A stretch of 6,277 nucleotides of DNA from UBA11164 sp002420085 (GTDB lineage: Bacteria > Pseudomonadota > Gammaproteobacteria > Xanthomonadales > Xanthomonadaceae). How positions within the stretch are numbered: position 1 is the first letter of the stretch; each line of letters begins with the position of its first letter. A program made the translations under genes and the position numbers. Shown one piece after another: positions 1 to 5,018 of the stretch. The DNA is taken from assembly GCA_031976395.1 (NCBI GenBank), contig DALYLJ010000183.1:1-6277 (forward strand). Reading direction: 5' to 3'. The notes under the pieces are model-generated. The model was given only the letters and a program-made list of their open reading frames with translations, was not told where the DNA came from and searched no databases.

Positions 1-729
1 CATCTCGTCCAGGGTGACGGTCAGTTCGCGGGCCAGCCGGTCCGGTCCGAGTCGAGCCAGGGCTTCGAGGTGTTCGCCGGCCAGGGTGATCGCCAATGCC
101 AGTCCGGGGGTGGTCGGGTCGAGCGCGGACAGTTGCACGCTCAGACACTCCGAGGGCGAGCGGGCGCCGACCCCAAGCGGGTCGAAGCGCTGCACGGTGG
201 ACAGCACGGTCAGTATTTCAGCGGGTTCGGCACTGGTTTCCGGCAGCAGGCTTTCGCGAATCTCCTCGATCGTGGCGCCGAGGTAGCCGTCCTCCGAAAT
301 CGCTTCGATGATCAGGCTGCCGATTCGACGATCGCGTTCGGACAGATGACTGAGGTGCAGTTGCCAGAGCAGGTAGTCGTGCAGGGTCTCAGGTGAGGAG
401 ATCGACTCGGCGGCGTTGTAGTCGGAGTCGCCGCTGCCACCGCTGCCGGTGCGTTCCCAGGCGAAGTCCTCGGTGAGATCGGCATCGCCCTGGCGATCGG
501 TCGGGTCGGAGTCGGATCGGTCATCCTCGGCATTGGCCAGCGGATCGCCGGGCTCGCTGCCGACTCGCTCCAGTTCCTCGGCATGTTCGAGCAGCGGGTT
601 GGTCTCGACCGCGAGCGCCAGTTCGGCCTCCAGTTCCATGCCGGACAGTTGCAACAGACGGATCGCCTGCCGCAATTGCGGGGTCAGGGTGAGTTGTTGG
701 CCAAGACGGGTTTGCAGGCTGGGTTTCAT
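1..729 (-). CDS. rpoN: RNA polymerase sigma-54 factor RpoN, N-terminal half (runs off the left edge)
   Basis: Sigma-54 directs core RNA polymerase to -24/-12 promoters that need AAA+ activators, typically for nitrogen, motility and stress genes. The visible 243 codons start MKPSLQTRLGQQLTLTPQLR, the hallmark of region I, and continue through a Gln/Leu-rich stretch ending NPLLE at residues 44-48. Residues 49-112 form the acidic, low-complexity region II, with many Asp and Glu and a Gly/Ser run at 95-100. From about residue 114 the core-binding domain begins (LHDYLLWQLHLS), with the family block RFDPLGVGAR further on. The DNA-binding half, including the helix-turn-helix and RpoN box, lies outside the window, so intactness cannot be judged. 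The ATG at 729 gives exactly the family N-terminus. I see no good Shine-Dalgarno, and the frame stays open upstream. The ARD usually found after GVG reads ARS here. It follows lptB as in many Gammaproteobacteria. Confidence 0.96.
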   Translation of the reverse strand, partial: MKPSLQTRLGQQLTLTPQLRQAIRLLQLSGMELEAELALAVETNPLLEHAEELERVGSEPGDPLANAEDDRSDSDPTDRQGDADLTEDFAWERTGSGGSGDSDYNAAESISSPETLHDYLLWQLHLSHLSERDRRIGSLIIEAISEDGYLGATIEEIRESLLPETSAEPAEILTVLSTVQRFDPLGVGARSPSECLSVQLSALDPTTPGLALAITLAGEHLEALARLGPDRLARELTVTLDEM

Positions 730-928
730 CGGCGACAACTTTACGGCAAGCCGGGGTCGGTCCGGGTGCGGGCTGTGCCGCAGTTCGGTGAGCCAGTCGG
801 GATTTTCGCGGGCTGCGATGACCGATATCGAGCAATTGCCGATATTCCACTGACAGGGTCGTGTGTGTGGCCGGTGTCCGCGCCGATGCGCAGTGCGGTC
901 ATTCGCACGCCGATGATCGCGCCGTCGG
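730..928. other. lptB-rpoN intergenic region, no gene seen
   Basis: This 199-bp gap separates the lptB stop from the rpoN start and is longer than the gaps between the other genes of the cluster. Reading frames through it have no recognisable protein. I see no stem-loop followed by a T-run that would serve as an intrinsic terminator, and no convincing -24/-12 or -35/-10 pair. Its one notable element is the dyad at 825-845, listed separately. The gap could hold an rpoN-specific promoter, but that is inference from its length and the dyad. Confidence 0.6.
825..845. promoter_or_regulatory. Near-perfect AT-rich dyad upstream of rpoN, candidate operator
   Basis: The 8-bp palindrome GCAATTGC (832-839) is flanked by inverted arms ATATCG (825-830) and CGATAT (840-845), with a single extra A at 831. 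The whole forms a 21-bp dyad that is much more AT-rich than its surroundings. It lies about 95-115 bp upstream of the rpoN ATG, a plausible position for a regulator site or for part of a promoter. There is essentially no loop, so a DNA-binding dimer site is more likely than an RNA terminator. I do not recognise a known consensus. Confidence 0.35.
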
Positions 929-1648
929 CTACAGCCGGAAGCTGTCGCCCAGGTATACCCGACGGACATCGGCATTGGCCAGGACCGCCTCTGGCGGACC
1001 TTCGGTCAGCACCACGCCGTCGTTGAGGATGTAGGCGCGATCGCAGATGCCGAGGGTCTCACGGACATTGTGGTCAGTGATCAGCACGCCGATGCCGCGA
1101 TCCTTGAGGTGGCGGATGATGCGTTGGATCTCGCCGACCGAGATCGGATCGACCCCCGCGAAGGGTTCGTCGAGCAGCATGAGTCTGGGCTTGGCGGCCA
1201 GGGCGCGGGCGATCTCGACCCGGCGTCGCTCGCCACCGGACAGGCTGGCACCCATCTGGTCGGCAATGTGTGCGACCTGCAATTCCTCAAGCAGGGATTG
1301 CAGTTCGTTTTCGCGGCCGTCGCGATCGAGATCCTTGCGCAGTTCGAGCACGGCACGGACGTTGTCGGCGGCACTGAGCTTGCGGAACACCGAGGCTTCC
1401 TGCGGCAGGTAGCCGACTCCGAGCCGGGCACGGGCATGGAAGGGCAGGCGGGCGATGTCCTCGCCGTCGAGATAGATCGAGCCGGCGTCAGCGGCGACCA
1501 GGCCGACGATCATGTAGAAACAGGTGGTCTTGCCGGCACCGTTCGGGCCAAGCAATCCGACCACTTCACCGGTGTCGAGGCGCAGGCCGAAATTCTTGAC
1601 CACCTCGCGCGACTTGTAACGCTTGCGCAGTCCCTCGGCGACCAGCAT
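929..1648 (-). CDS. lptB: LPS export ABC transporter ATP-binding protein LptB
   Basis: LptB is the cytoplasmic ATPase of the LptB2FG complex, which pulls LPS out of the inner membrane and pushes it along the LptC-LptA bridge. The 239-residue product matches the usual length of about 240. All ABC motifs are visible: Walker A GPNGAGKTT at 34-42, Q-loop Gln83, signature LSGGE at 136-140, Walker B LMLLDEP at 156-162 with catalytic Glu161, and switch His193. The block TTCFYMIVGLV after Walker A and GYLPQEASVFRKLS at 79-92 are characteristic of LptB rather than of other ABC ATPases. The ATG at 1648 overlaps the lptA stop by one base (TGATG), with a G-run 6 nt upstream as a weak ribosome site, so translation is probably coupled. 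The product ends YLGDSFRL and the stop is TAG. Its membrane partners LptF and LptG are not in the window, as is usual. Confidence 0.98.
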   Translation of the reverse strand: MLVAEGLRKRYKSREVVKNFGLRLDTGEVVGLLGPNGAGKTTCFYMIVGLVAADAGSIYLDGEDIARLPFHARARLGVGYLPQEASVFRKLSAADNVRAVLELRKDLDRDGRENELQSLLEELQVAHIADQMGASLSGGERRRVEIARALAAKPRLMLLDEPFAGVDPISVGEIQRIIRHLKDRGIGVLITDHNVRETLGICDRAYILNDGVVLTEGPPEAVLANADVRRVYLGDSFRL

Positions 1649-2202
1649 CAGCGGCCCCCGTCGCGAGCGTCGGCGCTGTCGGGCGCTGGGTCGGACGCTT
1701 CACCGGCTGCTTCGATCGCCTTGGGCTTGATGCGCAACTGGATGCGTGAGCCATCGCCGCCGCCGTCGATTCGGCCGGTGGCGAGGTTGTAGACGATGCG
1801 TTCTCCACGGACATTGCCGCGCGGCTGCTCGATGTAGACGTCTTCGGTGAACACCACCAGTTCGTCGGCCAGCAAGTATTCGACCCGGTTGGCGCGGCCC
1901 TTGGTGGTCTCGCTATTGCGATCGACCAGGGACATCACGACCGGCTTGCCTTCCAGTTCGACCCGGTCGATCTCACCATTGCGGGTGGTGATCACCGCCA
2001 GATCGGCACGCACGTCCAGTCCACCCTGGCGGATGACGACATTGCCGATCAGACGGGATACGCTGTTTTCGGTCATCTCGCCATCGAGCGTGTCGGCATC
2101 GACATCCATCGGCTGGTCGCGTTCGGAGATGAAGACTTGCGCGCCGGCCGGGGCGGTCAGGCACAGGGTCAACAGCAGGATTTCAGCGGCTTTTCGGAAC
2201 AT
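1648..2202 (-). CDS. lptA: LPS transport periplasmic protein LptA (OstA-like)
   Basis: LptA forms the periplasmic beta-jellyroll bridge that carries LPS from LptC to the outer-membrane LptD. The 184-residue product has a signal peptide: a Lys/Arg-containing start, a hydrophobic core at 8-17, and a likely cleavage after AGA at 19-21. The OstA/LptA N-domain follows, with QPMDVDADTLDGEM near 30-43, a GNVVIRQGGLDVRAD block near 53-67, and later VYIEQPRGNVRGERIVYNL. The C-terminal 25 or so residues are Ala/Asp/Glu-rich and look disordered. The start lies 20 nt inside lptC, preceded by GAGG with a long 12-nt spacer, and the stop overlaps the lptB start. Both overlaps support an lptCAB operon. LptA is often a little shorter, and the extra length here is the tail. 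Confidence 0.95.
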   Translation of the reverse strand: MFRKAAEILLLTLCLTAPAGAQVFISERDQPMDVDADTLDGEMTENSVSRLIGNVVIRQGGLDVRADLAVITTRNGEIDRVELEGKPVVMSLVDRNSETTKGRANRVEYLLADELVVFTEDVYIEQPRGNVRGERIVYNLATGRIDGGGDGSRIQLRIKPKAIEAAGEASDPAPDSADARDGGR

Positions 2203-2749
2203 GTCGGATATTGACCTCGGATAGGACGCGCATACGCCGTTGCTCGAGATCGGCTTCGAGCCCGCGTCCGCGCAGTATAGAGTTGGCTTGGCTGATGGTC
2301 ACGAATTCCTCGCTGCGGGCCTGACGCTGCTCGGGGAACAGGCGCAGCAATTCGGTTTCCAGGCGAGCGTGGCGGCGACCATCGCCCTCGTGGCCGTCGA
2401 CCACCACCTTGTCGCTCAGACGAAGCTGCTCGCCCTGCGCATCGACCCACCCGCGCTCGGCACGGGCGGTCCAGTAGCCACCGTCCTGACGATCGATCCG
2501 CAGATGTGGTTCGATCAGGTCCAGTTCGTGGCTGTACGGGTCGCGGGTCAGCAGCGGTCCGGTGGCACCGAAGGCGGCCCGGCCGTTATCGTCAAGTGCG
2601 ACCAGGCTGAACTGGTCGAGGGTGTAGTCGGCGCGCGGCGGCCCGACGAACTCCGGTGGTCGTTCGCGCTGGCGCAGTTGCCAGACCGCGACCGTGCTGG
2701 TGAAGGCCAGCACGGCCAGAGCGATGCCGGTGATGTCGCGGCGGTTCAT
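2183..2749 (-). CDS. lptC: LPS export protein LptC, inner-membrane bitopic subunit
   Basis: LptC receives LPS from LptB2FG and passes it to LptA. From the ATG at 2749 the product is 188 residues (E. coli LptC is 191). A single N-terminal membrane segment spans roughly residues 6-23 (ITGIALAVLAFTSTVAVW) after the positive MNRR. The rest is a periplasmic domain whose beta-rich pattern fits the YrbK/LptC fold: DYTLDQFSLVALDDNGR near 41-57, then alternating strands with ERGWVDAQGEQLRLSDKVVV. An in-frame codon farther upstream (2809) would add 20 charged residues before the membrane segment and lies inside kdsC, so 2749 is preferred. That ATG overlaps the kdsC stop as ATGA, typical of translational coupling, and there is no other obvious Shine-Dalgarno. 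Sequence similarity in this family is low, and assignment rests on architecture plus its place between kdsC and lptA. Confidence 0.92.
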   Translation of the reverse strand: MNRRDITGIALAVLAFTSTVAVWQLRQRERPPEFVGPPRADYTLDQFSLVALDDNGRAAFGATGPLLTRDPYSHELDLIEPHLRIDRQDGGYWTARAERGWVDAQGEQLRLSDKVVVDGHEGDGRRHARLETELLRLFPEQRQARSEEFVTISQANSILRGRGLEADLEQRRMRVLSEVNIRHVPKSR

Positions 2750-3312
2750 GGCGATCGGTCGCTGATAGTCGCGGTCTTGCGCTCGGCGATGGCCACCAGC
2801 AGATCGCACAGTTCACGTGCCGCGCCGCGTCCGCCAGCATGGCGGGATCGCCAATGCGCCGCCGTTGCGATCCGTGGATGGGCGTCGGCCGGGGCACAGG
2901 CCAGGCCGACCACCGACATCGCTGGCAGATCGGGCAGGTCGTCGCCCATGTAGGCGCAGCGCGCGAGTGCGATGCCGTGTCGTTCGGCCAGTCGTTCCAG
3001 ACACTGTCGCTTGTCGGCGACGCCCTGGAAGACATCATCGATCCCGAGTTCGGCCGCCCGCGCGGCCACGATCGAACTGCTCCGGGCGGTCATCAGGGCA
3101 ACCCGGATGCCGTGTCCGGCCAGGCTTTTCAGCCCGTGGCCATCGTGGACGTGGAAGCTCTTGGTCTCGCTGCCGTCGCTGTGGTAGTGCAACATGCCAT
3201 CGGTCAGGGTGCCATCGACATCGAACACGACCAGGGCGATGTCGGCGGCACGACCAGCCAGTTCGGCGGTCAGTTCGATCGGATCGGACTCGCGAATCGA
3301 CACGTCGTCCAC
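2746..3312 (-). CDS. kdsC: 3-deoxy-D-manno-octulosonate-8-phosphate phosphatase KdsC
   Basis: KdsC removes phosphate from KDO-8-phosphate to give KDO, the inner-core sugar of LPS; it acts in the cytoplasm. The 188-residue product is a capless C0-type HAD phosphatase of normal length. HAD motif I is FDVDGTLTDG with nucleophile Asp31 and acid/base Asp33. Motif II is Thr75 in MTAR, motif III is Lys101 in ADKRQC, and motif IV is GDDLPDLPAM at 123-132. The C-terminal GGRGAARE (160-167) is the family's signature tail that reaches a neighbouring active site in the tetramer. The start shown is GTG, directly after the kdsD TGA and in the same frame. A second GTG three codons later (3303) follows a GAGTGG-like sequence and is an equally possible start. 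The stop overlaps the lptC start as ATGA. Confidence 0.97.
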   Translation of the reverse strand: MDDVSIRESDPIELTAELAGRAADIALVVFDVDGTLTDGMLHYHSDGSETKSFHVHDGHGLKSLAGHGIRVALMTARSSSIVAARAAELGIDDVFQGVADKRQCLERLAERHGIALARCAYMGDDLPDLPAMSVVGLACAPADAHPRIATAAHWRSRHAGGRGAARELCDLLVAIAERKTATISDRSP

Positions 3313-4317
3313 TCAGACCACGCGGGCGCGCAGCAGGTCGTGGATGTTGAGGGCGCCGACCACCCGACGCTGATCGTCGATCACCACCAGGGCATTGATC
3401 TTGTGCGCCTCCATCATGTGTGCGGCTTCGCTGGCCAGGCGATCGGGGCCGATGGTCTTGGGCGAGCGACCCATGACCTGGAGCACCGGCGTCGTGCGCA
3501 GATCGACCCGGGCATCGTCGAGTGCCCGGCGCAGGTCGCCGTCGGTGAAGATGCCGAGCAAGCGGCCTTCGGGATCGACCACCGTGGTCATGCCCAGTCG
3601 CTTTCGGCTCATCTCGATCAGGGCCTGGGACAGCGAGGCATCGGCGGCTACCCTGGGCACCTCGGTCTGGTCGTGCATGATGTCGGCGATCCGCAGCAGC
3701 AGGCGTCGACCGAGATTGCCGGCCGGGTGCGAGCGGGCGAAGTCCTCGGCGGTGAAGCCGCGCGCCTCCAGCAGCGCCACGGCCAGGGCATCGCCGAGTG
3801 CCAGCGAGGCGGTGGTGCTGGAGGTCGGCGCGAGCCCGAGCGGGCAGGCTTCGGCCGGCACCGAGACATCGAGATGGACATCGGCATAGCGAGCCAGGCT
3901 GGAGCCCGGCCGGCCAGTGATCGCGATCAGGACATTGCCCTGGCGCTTGAGCAAGGGCGCAATGGCCAGGATCTCGTCGGTCTCGCCGGAGTTCGAGATG
4001 GCCAGCACCACGTCCTGGTCGGTGATCATGCCGAGGTCGCCATGACTGGCCTCGCCGGCATGGACGAAGAATGCCGGAGTGCCGGTCGAGGCCAGGGTCG
4101 CGGCGATCTTGCGGGCGACATGGCCGGACTTGCCCATGCCGATGCAGATCGCCCGGCCGGAACAGGCCAGGATGCATCGGCAGGCGGCGACGAAGGTGTC
4201 GTCCAGGCGCGCTCGCAGGGCGGTCAGGGCATCGATCTCGGTGGTCAGCACGAACTGTCCGCAGCGAAGCAGGGCTTGATCGCCGATCCGGTGACTGTCG
4301 GTTGGCAGCGCGTTCAT
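3313..4317 (-). CDS. kdsD: D-arabinose-5-phosphate isomerase KdsD (SIS + two CBS domains)
   Basis: KdsD interconverts ribulose-5-phosphate and arabinose-5-phosphate, the first dedicated step of KDO synthesis. The product has 334 residues (E. coli 328). The SIS domain covers about 40-180, with GMGKSGH at 60-66, HGDLGM at 92-97, ISNSGETDE at 107-115 and EACPLGLAPTSSTT at 156-169. Residues Lys63, Glu115, Glu156 and His197 line up with the proposed E. coli catalytic residues Lys59, Glu111, Glu152 and His193. Two CBS domains follow (about 212-270 and 278-334), with IFTDGDLRRAL and a terminal HDLLRARVV. The ATG at 4317 is chosen because it matches family length and has GGAG 11 nt upstream (4329-4332). 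The longer in-frame form begins at TTG and overlaps the presumed promoter. It is the first gene of the minus-strand operon. Confidence 0.97.
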   Translation of the reverse strand: MNALPTDSHRIGDQALLRCGQFVLTTEIDALTALRARLDDTFVAACRCILACSGRAICIGMGKSGHVARKIAATLASTGTPAFFVHAGEASHGDLGMITDQDVVLAISNSGETDEILAIAPLLKRQGNVLIAITGRPGSSLARYADVHLDVSVPAEACPLGLAPTSSTTASLALGDALAVALLEARGFTAEDFARSHPAGNLGRRLLLRIADIMHDQTEVPRVAADASLSQALIEMSRKRLGMTTVVDPEGRLLGIFTDGDLRRALDDARVDLRTTPVLQVMGRSPKTIGPDRLASEAAHMMEAHKINALVVIDDQRRVVGALNIHDLLRARVV

Positions 4318-4386
4318 GGCTGGGCAGGCTCCGAACGGGGTCGGCACGATTCCGGGCCGCCGTGGATTCAATTAAACTGGCGCGTC

Positions 4387-4392
4387 ATTGTA
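4387..4392 (-). promoter_or_regulatory. Candidate -10 box of the kdsD operon promoter
   Basis: On the minus strand the hexamer TACAAT matches the sigma-70 -10 consensus at five of six positions and stands out in GC-rich surroundings. It would place transcription initiation near 4380, giving a kdsD leader of about 60 nt. The sequence 16-18 bp upstream (around 4409-4416) has no good match to TTGACA, so the promoter would be weak or activator-dependent if real. Confidence 0.4.
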
Positions 4393-4499
4393 GCCCAGGC
4401 ACACCTGAATCCCGCGTGCCTCGGTCCCGACGATCGGTCCGATGACCGGCCTGGGTCTGGTCGGGATGTCTGGATGGCGCCGGCCTCCCCCTCAGAATC

Positions 4500-4503
4500 G
4501 GAG
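4500..4503 (+). promoter_or_regulatory. Ribosome binding site of ibaG
   Basis: GGAG lies 8 nt before the ATG at 4512, a good spacing. It fixes the ibaG start and is the clearest Shine-Dalgarno in the window. Confidence 0.65.
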
Positions 4504-4511
4504 TTCCATCC

Positions 4512-4751
4512 ATGGACGCTGCTCGTGTGCGTCAACTCATCGAAGCCGGCCTGCCCGGTGCCTTGGTCGAAGTGCAGGGTGCCGATGGTGTCCACTTCGA
4601 GGCCCGAGTGGTCAGTCCGGACTTCGCCGGCAAGCTGCCATTGGCCCGACACCGCATGGTCTATGCCACCCTGGGCGAATTGATGGGCGGTGAGATCCAT
4701 GCCCTGTCGCTGCGTACTCTGACGCCATCCGAGGCGGGTATCGAGCAGTGA
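4512..4751 (+). CDS. ibaG: BolA family protein, IbaG-like
   Basis: The 79-residue product is a small cytoplasmic BolA-fold protein. BolA/IbaG proteins form complexes with monothiol glutaredoxins bridged by a [2Fe-2S] cluster and are linked to iron-sulfur handling and acid or envelope stress. The sequence shows the family pattern: GADGVHFEARVVSPDFAGK at 23-41, RHRMVYATLGELMGGEIHAL at 46-65 and SLRTLTPSE at 66-74. His63 in EIHALSL matches the invariant family histidine proposed to bind the cluster, and His28 lies in the variable loop region. The start is supported by GGAG 8 nt upstream. Placement just before murA is the well-known ibaG-murA neighbourhood, which separates it from the bolA gene proper. 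Here murA starts 267 bp later, so co-transcription is possible but less certain than in tight operons. Whether this member acts on DNA or only in iron-sulfur delivery cannot be told. Confidence 0.92.
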   Translation: MDAARVRQLIEAGLPGALVEVQGADGVHFEARVVSPDFAGKLPLARHRMVYATLGELMGGEIHALSLRTLTPSEAGIEQ

Positions 4752-5018
4752 AGACATCGCACGAGATTGATCCGGACCGGGGGATATCCGATCGCTGTCG
4801 ATGCCACGCGCGCGATGTGCTGTCGTCATCGGATCAGTGCCGACAGGGTCGGAGCAGGGCTGCGCCAGCCCGTTCGACCGATCGAGGTGCGGGCATCGAC
4901 TGACCCGCGTTCCGCCGCCTCGAAGACAGCCGGAACCAGGCTGGTCGAGGCTTCCTGCTGAGCCGCACATCGGCCCAGCGCAATCACTCCTGACATCGGT
5001 CGAACGAATTCCACCACA
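4752..5018. other. ibaG-murA spacer, non-coding, rich in potential stem-loops
   Basis: This 267-bp stretch between two co-oriented genes has several open frames, but none gives a recognisable protein or has a proper ribosome site. It contains successive short inverted repeats: ATCCGAT/ATCGGAT (4786-4792 and 4828-4834), CCGAC/GTCGG (4840-4852), GGGCTG/CAGCCC (4857-4871), GCGGG/CCCGC (4889-4908) and a longer hairpin at 4917-4951. None is followed by a T-run, so no clear intrinsic terminator is seen. Short GC-rich hairpins are common by chance at this base composition. The region may be a murA leader with its own promoter; I see no convincing -35/-10 pair. Confidence 0.5.
4917..4951 (+). other. 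Two-part hairpin in the ibaG-murA spacer
   Basis: GCCTCGA (4917-4923) pairs with TCGAGGC (4945-4951). After a small asymmetric internal loop (3 nt against 1 nt), CAGCC (4927-4931) pairs with GGCTG (4939-4943) around a 7-nt loop GGAACCA. In total this is 12 base pairs in 35 nt, about 70 nt before the murA start. It is not followed by a T-run and so does not look like an ordinary terminator. It could be leader-RNA structure; function is unknown. Confidence 0.35.

Larger units (their letters stand above)
4318..4511. other. Divergent kdsD / ibaG intergenic region
   Basis: This 194-bp region separates two divergent genes and must carry the start signals for the KDO/LPS operon, and possibly those for ibaG. 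It holds a -10-like element for the minus strand (listed separately) inside a locally AT-rich patch near 4365-4392. On the plus strand I see the ibaG ribosome site but no convincing promoter hexamers. The heptamer TCGGTCC occurs twice (4421-4427 and 4434-4440), and CGGTC/GACCG can pair around a CGAT loop at 4435-4448. The E. coli genes found at this spot (mla operon, yrbG) are absent. Confidence 0.6.

Noticed and set aside
751..780. CGGCAC...GCACC on the minus strand as a sigma-54 promoter for rpoN autoregulation
   Set aside because: It lacks the TGGCAC...TTGCA core: both the -24 GG context and the -12 TTGC are imperfect.
899..931. GCCGA/TCGGC pairing just after the lptB stop as a terminator
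   Set aside because: The stem is only 5 bp with an 11-nt loop and no following T-run on the minus strand.
2750..2809. 20-codon N-terminal extension of LptC
   Set aside because: It would put a charged stretch before the membrane segment and overlap kdsC deeply. The ATG at 2749, with its ATGA overlap, gives the family length.
4318..4371. 18-codon N-terminal extension of KdsD
   Set aside because: It begins with TTG immediately downstream of the candidate -10 box and exceeds the usual family length. The ATG at 4317 has a GGAG upstream.
2839..4683. 614-codon open frame on the plus strand, antisense to kdsC and kdsD
   Set aside because: It lies opposite two firmly identified genes, has no recognisable domain and has a composition typical of antisense frames in GC-rich DNA (many Gly, His, Asp, Gln). 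Its end runs into ibaG in another frame.
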